DNA of 64,000 nt, from contig JAKZAN010000132.1 in NCBI GenBank assembly GCA_023053545.1, positions 1 to 64,000 of the forward strand, read 5' to 3'. The notes beneath the pieces were generated by a model. The model did not search any database and was not told where the DNA came from. It worked only from the letters and a program-made list of their open reading frames with translations. Positions 43,526-55,700 of this stretch are shown here, piece after piece. A program made the translations under genes and the position numbers. The stretch is from Lepidurus packardi. Its lineage: Eukaryota; Arthropoda; Branchiopoda; Notostraca; Triopsidae. Numbering within the stretch: the first letter of the stretch is position 1; each line of letters begins with the position of its first letter.

Positions 43526-45049
43526 ATGTACTCAGTCAGCGAAGTCAACGGAGTCAAAATCTACAACATGTCTGCGGGCAAGTCCACGCCCGAGTTCTAC
43601 GAGGAAGCGCGCAAGACCAGCAAGTCTCTCAAGTACAACGAAGACTTCAGGCGCAGGGTAGAACTCATCCAGGATTTCCAGTTTAATGCTGCATGCTCCC
43701 AAGTCGAAACCACAGACGACCAGCGCTATATCATCTGCACTGGCACCTACGCTCCTCAGCTCAAGATCTTTGACACATCCGAGCTCTCACTCAAGTGTCT
43801 CCGAGGCATCGATAGCGAGGCTATCAAATTCACTGTGATATCAGAAGACTACTCCAAAATCGCCATAGCTGGTATTGATCGAACCATTGAGCTGCACGCC
43901 CAGTACGGCACCCACTTCAAGACTCGCATTCCGCACTACCCTCGTGATATCACCTACAACCCTTTTAACGCCAACCTGATTGTCTCAGCCTCTGCTAATG
44001 CGATCTATCGCCTGAGTCTGGAAGAGGGAAAGTTCCTCCTTCCCTTTGAGACTAAGAGCAACATTAACTCCCTGTCGTATAACAAACAGTTGAATCTACT
44101 TTTTGCCGGCGGTGATTCTCTGGAAGTGTGGGACTTCCGAGAACGTCGAGCTGTAGCCACTGTGGAAACATCATCCCAAGTCTATTCGACTCGATGTGAT
44201 AGTACAGGGCTGCTGGTCGCGGCTGGCCAAGAAGGTCTGGTGGACATTTTGGATGTGCGCATGGACCGCAAACTGCATACGATTCGTCACCCCTACATGG
44301 AGCCTGTGGTCAGTGTAGAGTTTTATGGATCTTCCAAAAAGATCATTTCAAGCACCAATAAACAAATCAGAATCACTTCGCAGGAAGGAAAACTGTTCAC
44401 AAGCATAGAACCAGAATTCAGCATCAATCGCTTCAGTGTCATTCCTGATTCAGGACTCATTTTGGCGGCTCACGACGCACCCAAAATTGGATGCTACTTT
44501 ATCCCGGAACTGGGTCCTGCTCCCAAGTGGATTCCTTACCTGGAGAATGTCACAGAGGAATTAGAAGAGAACCATAAGAGTATGGTCTACGATGAGTTCC
44601 GGTTCATCACAGAGCAGGAACTCTACGATCTGGAGTGCACAAACCTCGTCGGAACCAAGTTGCTCAAGCCATATCTTCACGGATATCTGATCCATATCAA
44701 GTTGTACAACAAGCTCCAGGACAAGAAACAGGCACACACCTTCAGCTACGAAGAATATCGCCAGGAGAAGGCTGAAGAACACGTGAACAGCTAACTCCCT
44801 GTGCGCGTAGACCTGAAGGGAGCCAGTCAGACCGAGAGCACTCTCGACGAGCGATTCGCACAGAAGATGAAGGGCAACAGTGCATTCGGAATCGACAAGT
44901 ACTCCGAGGAATTCATGATGCGGCACCCAAACATGAAGAAGCAGCTGATGCAGGAGAAGGCTAAGGAAGAGGCTATGCTCGCACGGTCGTTAAAGATAAA
45001 GAAGCATAGCAAAGTAGGAGACAAAAAGACAGGAGGCAGGAGACCGTGA
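43526..45049 (+). CDS. NOL10: Nucleolar protein 10 / ENP2 (507 aa)
   Basis: It is a WD40 component of the small-subunit processome acting in 18S rRNA maturation. The N-terminus VSEVNGVKIYNMSAGKSTPE and RRRVELIQDFQFNAACSQV are characteristic. WD-like strands follow (YIICTGTYAPQLKIFDTSEL, EDYSKIAIAGIDRTIELHAQ, LLVAAGQEGLVDILDVR, KLFTSIEPEF). Then comes the family signature APKIGCYFIPELGPAPKWIP and LENVTEELEENHKSMVYDE, and the C-terminal basic helix region with LKPYLHGYLIHIKLYNK. One in-frame UAA at 44792-44794 (after HVNS) is Glu; the frame goes on for 85 codons to UGA 45047-45049. The single exon gives 507 residues, somewhat shorter than the human protein. The gene stands alone. Confidence 0.94.
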
Positions 45050-45456
45050 TATTGTGTGCGATACTTTTTAATTTTCTAGAAGTAAGTATTTATAGATAGT
45101 CCTTGGCGACGAGTAGTATTTGGATGGCATACAGATGGAATATAGGGTGTCAGGATTGCTGCGTAAGTAGGATTGGGTAGTTTTTCTGATGGTACAACTG
45201 GGAAGTCAATAGGAGTCGAATCAATATTTTCTGTATTTTAGGATGCATATGTAAGCTGGGGCTTAAATTGCATTTCCTTGTTTAGCAATAGCAAATGCAT
45301 TCAAACCAGGTTTCTCTTTTGACATACCTGTTTCATGTCATCCTACTTAACTAGCTAGCAAATTACTACAAATGTGTTCATTCCCTTAAGGAAGTATCCG
45401 AATTAATATAAATAATGACAGGATCCCGTAAAAAGAAACATATTCTTTAGCTTCTC
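45050..45456. other. Convergent intergenic region
   Basis: This AT-rich spacer lies between the 3' ends of NOL10 (plus strand) and the ankyrin gene (minus strand). No gene, hairpin array or repeat is seen. Confidence 0.5.
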
Positions 45457-46081
45457 TCATTTACTAGCTTCCGGCTCCTACTTGTCCCCTTCCTCCTCCT
45501 CTTCTTCTTCGTCCTCTGCGCCACCCTGTTCCATCTCCACCATGTCCTCGACCTGCAGCTACGAAGCCTCTACCTTGGTTGCTTTTGCTAAAATTTACTA
45601 TCATCCCACACTCAAAACATTGATAAGCTTAGGCTGTCTTACGGCAATTTCGTCCTGTTCTAACATCAGTGCTTCTTCCAGAGGGTTTCTCTCTGAATCA
45701 TTCTTGATATTAGCATCTGCTGACTATTTCAGAAGGGCCTCCACCATTTCCTTTTTGCCGCAGATCACGGCTGTGTGTAAGGGTGTATTGCCGTCGGAGT
45801 TGCGGGCGTTGAGCATGCGGTTCTTCTTGTCGGGGTTATTGTTGACGATATTAATGATGCTTTTGAAGATCTCGATATGAGCGTTGGCAGCCACCATGTC
45901 TACGAAGAATGAGAAAGGAGGGAGTACGGAAGCAGTTATTCATGGACTGTGTGGCAGCATCGATTTGGAGTGTTTGGTCTTTGAGTAGTTCTGAGGCCTC
46001 GTCCAGGTCTCCGTGGCGGCAGCAGTCGAGGAAGTACTCCTCGTTGGTGTCATAGAATTACTAATCTTCTTCGGGCTCCAT
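45457..46081 (-). CDS. Ankyrin-repeat protein with acidic tail (190 aa)
   Basis: Three exons; introns 45900-45927 (28 nt) and 45588-45611 (24 nt), among the shortest here. Both are needed for the frame. The central repeats are ankyrin: RHGDLDEASELLKDQ, then MVAANAHIEIFKSIINIV, and NSDGNTPLHTAVICGKKEMV, EALLKESADANIKNDSERNP with G-x-T-P-L-H intact. UAA/UAG code for Glu in EDEEFYD, LLKESAD and others. The end is a run of Glu/Asp, ending EEGDKEEPEASK. It resembles small ankyrin proteins of the cytosol or nucleus. UGA 45457-45459. Confidence 0.8.
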
Positions 46082-46263
46082 GCTGTTGGTGTATTAGGGA
46101 GTATAGGATTGTTGATTGTAAAATTAACCAAAAGTATGCAGGCTCGGACGATAAAATGTATGTTAGGTTAACCTTTTAATTATTTACTTTTCGCATAAAA
46201 CCATCGTAATTGGGTTAATGGGATAAATTTAGTTATGCTGAATTAGATAAAAAATAGATAGTA

Positions 46264-47241
46264 TCAATGGAGGCACTGTTGGACTTTCTCGCATCTGATC
46301 AATAGACTGTTTAGTCTCTCCAGTGGGCTGTTGCTCCCATGGGTGCCCGATGACCGCAGCGCTGTCCCATCCGTTGAGCATGCTTTGAATATCAGGTCGT
46401 TCGTCACGAAACAGCTGAAAGCCTTAGAGTCCATCTTAACGATGCTTTTGAGCTGTACTTGTATCGCGCGTTTTATCATGTACGTGATGAACAGATGACC
46501 CTCTAAGATAACCTTGTAGAAAACGAAATTAATAAAGTTAGAAGAGTGTTTACCTAACATGAGCATATCCATAATGACTGGTATGAGACTCTTCGAGGGC
46601 AGTCGTAGCATCAGCGCAGTTAGATAGTGTTTGTAGAATAGATTCTGGTACTCGATAGAATGTTGGTCCGTGAGTTTGTGGAACTACGGGATCTATTGCC
46701 TTATGTACTGTTATAGTTCCTTGGTCTTCGAGAAGATTCCTGGGTTGCCTGGGAAAAACATATCCCTTAGATTCCTCTTGCGCATCAAGAAGGTGAAGGA
46801 CTCCAGTATGTTCGCAGAAAGAGACTACGAAGATATACTTGCTGCTGCGACACCAAATGCGTAGTACTCCATCCCTCGCGAATAACCTACTTAGGGATCG
46901 TGGGGATAGTAGCTGGTGAGAATGCTCTAGGCTCTCTTCATAATCTCTCGCAGTTCGGAGTTCTTGAACTCTAAGTGGCCACATCTTTCTTCTAGTTTAG
47001 TTAGACTCTCTGCGATCTGGTTATCATAGGTTTTGTTACTGATCCTGGATATCCTGAGGCTTTCTGCAGCCAAGTCGATGTCTTTAGAAAGACTGCCCCA
47101 TAAACGGGCCCTGGTTTCAGGAGGAAGACCCCTGCCTACAGTATTGACAACATCAGTATCGAGAAAAAGAGAGGGTTTCTTGAGGTATTCTTCCCAGTCC
47201 TGGTAGTTAAGAACTTTGTGTTCGTGGTTCTGCGTAGCCAT
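46264..47241 (-). CDS. TBC-domain Rab GTPase-activating protein (308 aa)
   Basis: Two exons with a 51-nt intron (46503-46553). The TBC domain fills the protein: DWEEYLKKPSLF, then GRGLPPETRARLWGSLSKDI (motif A, R-x-x-x-W), DPEVGYSRGMEYYAFGVA (motif around G-Y-S/C-x-G-M), FTFLMRKRNLRDMFF, HSIEYQNLFYKHYL and, across the intron, MLEGHLFITYMIKRAIQ. The Arg finger of motif B (I-x-x-D-x-x-R) and the YxQ glutamine finger are altered: the motif reads GYSRGM instead of Y-x-Q-G-M. GAP activity is therefore in doubt. UAA/UAG are Glu in PEVGYS, QEIPEF and others. UGA 46264-46266. Confidence 0.82.
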
Positions 47242-47631
47242 AATATCCCCGCCAATGGTAGAACACTCGAAAAAGCTTTCTTTTTAATTTTCTTCAAGGT
47301 CATGATCATACTAGATGACCTCAAACCCTCCCGAACTATCCCGATAGTTAGTTGGCTGAAGGTTCAAGGGTTACTATGTAAACACTTTGTAGATTGCTTT
47401 GTCACAAATGATGTAGTTATCGGAGCACTCATTGCTTTCATCATCGATTATGCAATAGGGCTTCTGCTAGACTTCAGCTTTTTGCATCCTTCCTGATACT
47501 ATTTTGAGGTTTCTTATTAACTAAATAATATTGATATAGTATAGTACGGATCAGGTCTATAACCTGTACATTCACAATCATACTTAGCTTTAGACAAACG
47601 CTGCCTAACACTCCCAGGAATATTTGTAGTC
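47242..47631. other. Divergent intergenic region
   Basis: The spacer holds the promoters of the TBC gene (minus strand) and the small secreted-protein gene (plus strand). It includes AT-rich sequence with TATAGTATAG near 47540. Plus-strand frames in it have no coding bias. Confidence 0.5.
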
Positions 47632-48078
47632 ATGAAGTCTGTCGTCTTGGCAATAACAATACTCTTACATCTTACAGTCACAACCTCTTTGTACTCTCAT
47701 AAGCACTCTCCCATCATCGACCAGGCAGTACAGGCCTATAAGCGCCTCAAAGCCAAAATGGATGTCAACCCTCTATTCTACTATTAAGCAGAATCCTACT
47801 CCAAAGGGGTGTGTACTTCCAAGATGGGCCCCAGGTGTGGCATAGTGCATCCTACCTACAAATTCGCAACGTAGCTCCCGCCTTTGGATGCATAGACGTA
47901 AAGGAGACGACTAGTTCTGAAATCCTATAGTGGGATACAAGCCCCTTATCTTTTGACTCTGACAAAAGAGAACTCCGATATGATATTCCTGCCTACCGAA
48001 GACATGAAAATCTATGACGTAGCGATTGCTGAGGCTTTGGGATTCAGTGAACCTCCCACGCCTATCTCAGTCGAATGA
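47632..48078 (+). CDS. Small secreted protein (148 aa)
   Basis: A signal peptide (MKSVVLAITILLHLTVTTS) is followed by a short protein with two Cys near GVCTSKMGPRCGIVHP. Five UAA/UAG codons are read as Glu. The stop is UGA 48076-48078. No domain is recognised and no membrane anchor is seen. Export to the cell surface, a secretory granule or the medium is the reasonable inference. Confidence 0.66.
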
Positions 48079-48369
48079 GCAGACTCTGAGTTTTCTTTAA
48101 ATTTAAGGAATTTGAAGAGTCAGACACGTAGTGGACGCGTGAAGAGAAACAACGATGTTCTGGTCGTTTTAGACTTTCTGTGTGCCCCTTATGTTTGTAG
48201 ATAGAGTCACTTGGATAAAGCTTTATTATTTTTACTAATTTACAATTTGATAAAACTAAGCTTGTGCGCAAAGGGCACTCGAGTGTCGGAAATACTCGCC
48301 TGCCATACTCCCCTATTCACATAAATAATTCTCTCAATAATATTATATCCAGCATATCACCACACCCCC

Positions 48370-50855
48370 ATGACTCAGTACCAAGCCACCGAAGACCAGG
48401 AAAAGCTCCTCGAAGACGCCAAGAAGTGCATCAAAGAACATGCCTACTTCATGAACAAAGTACCAGTCTCCGATCGATTACCCTGCTTAGGAACTCGAAA
48501 ATGCCAATCTCCGAGGCGCACTCAAACACTCTGCTGGCCTCCTCAACGAACTCAAAATCAGCACCCTCACACCCAGAAACTATTACATCCTCTTCATGGC
48601 TGCCTTCGACGAAATGCGAGAACTTGAAAAGTACTTCAAAGAGGAGTTCAGGAGGGGCAGGAAGATGGTTGATCTCTACGCTGCCGTCCAGCACGCACCC
48701 GCATTGCTTCCCAGACTGTACCTGCTCATCACCGTCGGAAGCGTATACATACAGTCCCATGAAGAAGGTTCGGATCGCATCCTAGAAGATCTCATCGAAA
48801 TGCTCAGGGTAATTTCCCAATACATCACAGCTCGTATTTCTCCTATAGGCAGTGCAAAACCCACTCAGAGGTCTCTTTTTAAGATATTACTTCCTGAAGA
48901 TGTGCAAAGACAGACTTCCTGATACCGGCAGTGAGTACGAGTCTGAAGGACGAGGAATCGACCAGGCTATTGAAATCATCTACACCAACCTGCGTGAGTC
49001 TGTTTATCTTTGGTGCAGACTCAATACCGGAAAGGACAAAACCCGCAAAGAGAAGGACCGTATGGACTTGAAGGTGCTCATAGGTGAAGGACTTCACAGA
49101 ATATCCAGTTTGGAAGGAGTCAACTTGGCAATCTACAAAACTAGCGTATTCCCCAAATTACTCGAGCTCCTTCGAACCTCAAAGGATGCTCTGTCTCAGC
49201 AGTATCTCTTGGACTGCATGATCCAGGGTTTCCCCGAAGAGTTCCACATCCACACACTGTCAGAACTGCTGAATCTCTGTGCTGTCGATTTGGAGAAACA
49301 GGTTGATGTCAAACTGATTTTCATCAGTTTGATGGACAGGCTGAGCGATTACGCAAGTTCTTCCAACGAGCTCCTAGTCTCTGACTAAATCAACCTCTAC
49401 AAACTGTTCAAAAAGAACATCGACGAGCTAATCCTCAACAGCGACTCCTTCGAGTTCAAGAACGTTCTGAGATTACAGTCTGCTTTTTTGAAGTTTACCC
49501 TGAAGTGCTATCCTACTGAAGCGACTTACGTCAACTAGATACTCAAATCCGCAGTCACTATCTGTGCTAAGAATGATACCAAAGATATTGATGAAGAGTG
49601 TCAGGTGGAAATCGTCAAGTTCCTCACTCTTCCTCTCGAGACTCTGTCTGTGGCTATCCTTTCCATGGACGAATATCCCAACTTAATGAGATATCTCAAG
49701 TTCAGCAAGCGCAGATAAGTAGCCAACCAGATTGTGAAGGTTGTCAACAAAATCAATTTGCAGTTGGTCGAGGAGACCTTGGTCGGCCAGCTACTCCACT
49801 TCATCGAACCCCTGCTTAAGTCTGGAAACGATTACGAAAACATCAGCGATCTGATGTTTAAAGACGAGCAGAGCCACGTCTCGAGACTCACTTTCCAGAT
49901 CAACTCTGAGGACCCTGCCATCGTGTGGGGAGTGCTGAAACAGTTCATCGAGAAATTCAAGGAGGGAGGTGCCTTGAGATTTAAATACACCTATCCTTCT
50001 GCGATATTCAGACTGTTTTCCCTGGCCCAGCAAATCCACCAGCAAAACCCAGATGCCGAACCCAAACATTTCAAGAAAATCTTCGAGCTTGTCAGGAGCA
50101 TGATCAAGGAACTCAGCGAGAACCAACAAGGCATCCTTGCCTTCAAACTGTATCTGCAATTCATCAGTGTCATCGACAAACACGACAAGATCAAGTTCTA
50201 TGACGAATTCACCTATGTAACACATCCCAATAATAACCCCATCTCCGATCTTATGTTATTTTTAGGAAACTGCAACCGATTGTCTGCTGCTTTATGAATC
50301 CGAAGCCAATGACACTGAGTCTAAGCTTCGGTTCCTTAAATTGATCATTGGCACCTTCCAGAGCATCGAGTGCCTGTCCCCCGAGAACTACGATACCCTC
50401 ATTACAAACGTAGCATCGTATAGCAGTAAAATCCTGAAGAAGAACGAGCAGTGCGAGATCTTACTCGAGTGCACCCACTTGTTCCATAGCAGACTCACCG
50501 TAAACCCCTAATTTTACTAATCCGTTTATAAAATCTGATGACTGCCCTGTAGAATGATCAACAAAAGGTATTCGAAATCCTAAGAAAGTGCGCTAAACTC
50601 GCCAATACTTGCGTGGGTCAGAATGCCAGGTTCCTGTACTTGTTCATGGGAATCATCAATAAATACGCCTACTTCTGCCATCAGTACGGCATCACGAATA
50701 GCGAGGAACTCCAGACCATCCTGGGAGTGTATAACGACAAATACCCGGAGTTCGCCAAAGAAGCAGACATCGCCAAATACGTTGCCTACTGGAACCGAAC
50801 TAAAGAGTACCTGGAAGCGAGTGTGGCAGAGGGCAGACTCGAACTGGCTATGTGA
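48370..50855 (+). CDS. VPS35: Retromer subunit VPS35
   Basis: It is the helical-solenoid scaffold of retromer, which sorts endosomal cargo back to the Golgi or surface. Five exons; introns 48460-48490 (31), 48809-48848 (40), 50217-50265 (49) and 50500-50552 (53 nt), total 770 residues against about 796 in human. Diagnostic blocks are RGRKMVDLYAAVQHAPALLP, RLYLLITVGSVYIQSHEEGS, AVQNPLRGLFLRYYFLKMCK (the PLRGLFLR signature), KEKDRMDLKVLIGEGLHRIS, QEYLLDCMIQ-type FPEEFHIHTL and KIFELVRSMIKELSENQQGI. Several UAA/UAG codons (after LVSD, TYVN and SKRR) are read as Glu, so a standard-code reader sees fragments. UGA 50853-50855 ends it. Confidence 0.96.
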
Positions 50856-51023
50856 GTGCGTAGAGTGCTGTTTATTATAATTGCGAGAGACGTGTAGTAA
50901 TGGTTATAAAGTAAAAGTAGTTTCCTTTGCTGTGGTGTTATAACTGTAGATTTATAGACACAGTAATGCATGTGTAACAAAGTACTTGTGACAACAGAGT
51001 ACATATAAAATTAAGGGTAATCA

Positions 51024-53321
51024 TCAGTATTTACGCTTCGAAAAAGATAGTCCTTTTTTGAGGCTTTCATTTTCAGTCTTTAGATTCTCAATTTTCGCCT
51101 GCATCCTCTGCCAATGCTAGTTGTTGCTTCGGTCCCGCACCGGTACGTCCTAGTCTTCTACGACCCCGCTCCTTCGCACTCTCGGCTCGATGCTCCCTGC
51201 TTCCCGTCGGATTCCTGGGGATCCCGAAGAATACAGCTGTTACCTGCGCATCGCTGCCTCCAGCCTTACACGCAATGCAGCAGCGTCCTCCTCCTTGGAA
51301 ACAATAAGCCTATTGAGTGCGTCTATCTGCTGGTAGGTATTCATGAGCTGTACCTGCAACTGACTTTTGATCTTTGATATCTAATCAAAGGTTTCACGCT
51401 AGGCTGCCCTTTCCCTCCTCATCTTTTCAACTTCGGCTAGCATTTCTGTGCGTTTTTTCTCTAGCCTAGCATTGGTATCCATGAGTGTGTTATTTTCTTT
51501 GAGTGCGGTCGAGTACTCCATTTTCAGAGACAGCAACTACGACTTCAAGCCTGCGACCTTCCCACACTCGATGGTCGATTTTTCTAGATCGTACTGCAGA
51601 CTGGCGATGGCTTCCTTGAGGTTTTCATTATGCTGCTAGAGATCAGCGATTATTCTTTATTGGGATGCTACGGCCTCCTTCAATTGAGAGTTGTCATTCT
51701 AGAGTCCCTTCATTTCTGCTAGAATATACTTGTTGTCCTCCATTTTGGCCTTGATATAGTGTAGTTCGTCCTCAGTGCGCCTGAGAGTATCCTGAACCTC
51801 GCGGTGCTGGGTGGTTTCTTGCTCTAGCTCTTCCAACTCCTTCATCATGCTCTCCATTTTACGATTGAACTCGAGGATGAGGGTGCTTTTATGCGTGAGT
51901 TAGTTGTGTAGTTTTTTATTATCCGCCTTTAGTCTATCTTGTTCCTGCGTGTTTTTGATTTCGTTCTCGCTCATGGCCGAGAACAGCTGGGACTGTTCCA
52001 TGAAGATCTGGGAGTTCCGCTCCTCGAATATCTTCTTCTAAGACATCACCAATAGGTTCATCTATTCTATTTTATCGTTGAGTGCCTAGATTTCCTCTAC
52101 ATACTGTTTCTGGGCTATTTCGTGATCCCTCCTCAGGAGATCCATTGTCTACTCGCCATTCGCGATTCTTACTGATAACTAGTTCTTTTACTTCTGCCAT
52201 TGTTGCTCGTTTTCCTGGTGCTCACTCTATAGTTTTTGTAGCTGTTTCGACTCCTATTCAGTTAGTTACTGGATTTCTCTCAGCTGCGACTGGATCACTT
52301 ATTATCTTTCGTGTGCTAGTCTCCTCAGCTTTTCTGCCTCTTCGGCCTTATTCTGCATGTGGCTCTATACTATCAGCAACTCGGTCTTCGACTCTGCCAC
52401 CTGCCGCCTTAGCTTTTAAATTTGTGCGTTTAGGTTCTAAACATGGTCGCGCAGTGCTTCTACTTCGATCTTTAGCCTCTGTTCATCCAAATACTTGTCC
52501 TTGTCCTCTTCCTCCCGGGTTTCTTTGGCTGAACTCAACAGGAGATCGTTGAGCTGGGTTTGTAGATGGTTGATTTCGTCATTCTTCTTTGCGAGACTGA
52601 CTTCGTAGGACCGGATGATGTCTGCCTGCTTTCCGAAGTTTGCCTCCAATTCTCGGTACTTCTCCAGTTCTTTTTCGATGGCCTGGAAGTGCTGGAGTTC
52701 CTGATTGCGGGTGTTCTGTTCTTTCCTTCGGTTGTTTTCGATTTCGAACATAGTTGCTTCCAGAGTTTCTTATTTGTGTCTGAGCAGTTTTTCAACTCTA
52801 AGTCTCTGATCGCGTTCCTTGTCGAGTTGTAACTGCAGATTTAGTATTTGTGGGTTTGTGGTCCAGTGGCCGTCGTGCTGGCTTTTGATGCCGTTCTCGG
52901 AGGGTATTGCTTAGTCGATTGCGACGCTGCTCTGGGGGTTGGCCGTCGAACAACTGTCGGGACTGCTGCCTGGAGAGACTAGTTTTTTGTTCTGGTAGAG
53001 TTGCGAAGGAGCCAGTTCTGCATACTTTGCCAGCTAGATTTTCAGTGCTTTGTTTTCGAGACTCAGTTCATGAATTTTCTTATCCGCTTATTGGAAACTG
53101 AGTGCCTGGGTTTTGAGCTGTTCCCGCATCTCGTTAACCTCCAGGGTGTATGCGTCGATACGGGTATAGCAAGCCTTGACTTCGGCATTGAGGGCGTCAT
53201 TGAGCTGGGAAGTGGACTCGGCGTAGTCTTTGTACTGTTTGAGGCGTGCCTCGAGATCGGGTGCTCGGGAGCCGTTCTTACAGCTTTGGGGTTATGAAGG
53301 GGTATCGCTGCGAAAGTACAT
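51024..53321 (-). CDS. Long coiled-coil protein (765 aa)
   Basis: A single exon of 766 codons, AUG 53321 to UGA 51024-51026. After about 180 residues the protein is one nearly continuous coiled coil of Glu, Lys, Gln, Leu and Ser (for example MFEIENNRRKEQNTRNQELQ and MESMMKELEELEQETTQH). It contains about thirty in-frame UAA/UAG codons, the highest count in the window, so it is a good gene for testing the code. No conserved domain is seen. A structural role (cortex, basal body, Golgi tether) is only a guess. Confidence 0.75.
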
Positions 53322-53797
53322 AGTATTTAAAGGAGTAGTGGATGTGAGATGGAGTTATCGTGTGTTTTTGCTATTATTAATATAAAAGGGAGGGTGGGAT
53401 GAAGACTAGTCTTAGTTGGGGAAACTGGGTTATTTTGGGAGTGAAGAGGGTTCTTGTTGATTTTTGGGAGTTATGGTTTTGGGAGTAGAATATCCGTTGG
53501 GTCGAGGGTCGGGTCTGTGGTCGATACTAGAACTATAATTGGGCTGGATGTTGGCTCTGCGGGATCGATTATATTCTGCTATTGTTCGGTGGTCAGTGTT
53601 TAGTTAATCCCGAAATACGTGTTTTCTTTAGACACACCAGCCCGAATACCAATTCGAATCTTTCCCACGCACTATCCATAATGTTCGCTTTTTTTTATTT
53701 GTTGTTCCACCCTATTAAAACTGCAACCTCCTCACAAATATCCCAATTACCCTCAATACACCCTTCTGCACAAACACCCCTCCATAAATCCACTCCA
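53322..53797. other. Intergenic region without a recognisable gene
   Basis: This spacer is upstream of the coiled-coil gene (minus strand) and downstream of the paralog gene. It is AT-rich with G-rich patches near 53410-53520. I see no coding frame or RNA. Confidence 0.5.
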
Positions 53798-54988
53798 TCA
53801 TTTCCCGTTCTTCACCTATGCTGGGGGCTATAGTATCTTTCTTATTAGCGCGTCTCGCAGCTTCGTCTGCAGCTCTCCTGTGTTCATTACCTGCTCCTCT
53901 TACTTCCTACTGCTCTTGAATAGCGGTGGCTTTAAAGCAGACTGTGCTAACACTAATCGTTGCTCGATCTCTAAACCCATCATACTAAAATGTATGGCTG
54001 TTGTACCCATGTATTACTTTGTATAATGCTTTCCCTCATGGATTCAGATACGACCGCGTACCCATATGTCTCCCCGTCTTCCTTCGGGTTCCTTTTGCTC
54101 TTGATGCGGGTCAGATAGTTTTTGATGTAGTTGGTCAGGTTCGCGAGTTTAGTCTCTTTGTCCTCCCTGACTCGAATACTGGATTCGCTTTTGCTAGCAG
54201 ATAACAAATTAGTCGCTGTAACAATAGTCCTGTCTTTCTTGAAGCTCCGGTCGCTGGCCAGTGTCGGACTTTTCATTGATCTCCTGTTATACCGTGCATT
54301 GAGGCTGGTTTAACTGATGATTCGGTCCCTCTGGGTACTGGCATCAAGCAACATGAGCTACTAGGAATCCTGCTCATCCTCCTCGTTATCACTGAGTAGC
54401 TGCTCGTCCTCAACTTCTTCCTGGGATTTATAGTCTTTAGGCTCATTTTTAATTTCATAGTTCGATTCGTTTTCATCGATGGTGTAGTTTTGAAGGACAG
54501 GGCAAAAAGACGTAGTCGAGTGGTTGTGAGCCACGATACTGCTCAGAGGGACGCAGTCCAGATTACGCTTGAGTTATTAAAGCTAACGCTCGATTGCTCG
54601 CTGGCCGTCCATTGTTTTTTTGATCAGCTGATGGGTCACCATGGTAAGGGTTGAAGAGGAGGTGTTACGTCAAAGAGAGGAGTCATTTCAGGTGGAGAAG
54701 GTCGCGGAGAGTCGATTGTAGAGATGCCTTAGATTTTGCATGAGAGGACAGACCTTTGTGATAAGCAATGGGAATTGGAAGCTAGAAGAGTGGGACTAGG
54801 TCTACATCTTCTCTATGGGTATACTCCTTAAAGGCGAGAAGATGAAGTATGGGATGGAAGATAGGTACATTTAGGAGCCTGAGTTGGAGGCGGGAGATCC
54901 TGTTTTCGATTTCTACGCTGAGACAATCCAGTTTGAGGAGCGAACGGTCGCTGGGCATTTAAGATGTGAATCGGTATGGATTTTGCAT
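53798..54988 (-). CDS. Uncharacterised protein, paralog of the gene at 21996-23466 (348 aa)
   Basis: Four exons; introns 54813-54868 (56), 54628-54668 (41) and 53971-54017 (47 nt), UGA 53798-53800. The exon plan and split codons match the other copy, and this comparison fixed the splice sites. Matching blocks are EIENRISRLQLRL (exon 1), VLSCKIEGIST before intron 2, LIKKTMDGQRAIERELEELK at the start of exon 3, NLTNYIKNYLTRIK and AVVSESMRESIIQ before intron 3, and QRLVLAQS, MNTGELQTKLRDALIRKI in exon 4. The Ser/Asp-rich middle is shorter than in the paralog. No family is recognised. Conserved helices suggest an adaptor or cytoskeletal protein; that is inference. Confidence 0.76.
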
Positions 54989-55047
54989 GATGTGCGAAAA
55001 TATTTGGAGGCAGCCCTTTTTTGGAAGTGTTAGGCAAAATAATTAAT

Positions 55048-55700
55048 TCAATAAAGAAAGCAGATGCATCGGCGCATATCCATGCACTCTTCGCGTGTGT
55101 GTTTATAAAGACTAGATAGTCGTTTTGAGGGCTGGCAACCCTAAAATCTCCTCCCTATCGACTACTCTGCCCTGCTCGTCGACAGGATGCCATGTAGGAT
55201 TTTCGGAGAATCTTTCTAAATGACCCAGTATCCTTTTGATAATAGTCTCTTCGCCCAGACCAAGCCGACTCATTCTCGAGCTATAAAGTAGTCTGTTTCT
55301 ATAATACTGTGTAGTTGTGGACAGAGAGTCTCCATAAGCCTGAATGGTGTTTGGACAAACACCCTGAATAAGTTGACATTCAGGTTTTAAGTCTCATAGA
55401 AAATGGCAATCAAGTTACTGGCCTACAAAGGGTAAATGTTGGCATAAGGCTTAATTTCCAAATTAATTTTGAGAATCGACAGAAAAACATGCCCCGTTAT
55501 TAACTCTTTCCATGATTACCTTTCAACTTTATGGATTGGCAATTCAAAATGATATAAGAATGCTATGTGTCCCGAGGGATAGCCAGAACTGGTCTAGAAA
55601 GGGGTGGAGCTAATGGACTAGCAAATGATAACGACCTCTAGGGAAGAAGTAATTATGAAAGGTATAAACTTGGATGGGAAGATGCACACCGTTCTATAAA
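55048..55700 (-). CDS. Uncertain hypothetical gene, exons not fully resolved
   Basis: A plausible coding stretch is read leftwards through about 55130-55350: YRNRLLYSSRMSRLGLGEET, RILGHLERFSENPTWHPVDE. Upstream frames also look partly coding (LITGHVFLSILKINLEIKP; IAIFYETENLNVNLF), but the exon joins are not unique. If a 34-nt intron is assumed, the gene ends at UGA 55048-55050; otherwise the frame runs on into the next gene. The start is unknown, and about 55700 is an estimate. The region is AT-rich. A match to glucose-6-phosphatase was considered and not accepted. Confidence 0.32.

Noticed and set aside
55400-55600. Glucose-6-phosphatase/PAP2-like motif (ETSSGYPSGH) on the minus strand
   Set aside because: The second active-site motif is missing in any consistent frame and the surroundings are not membrane-like; a chance match is more likely.
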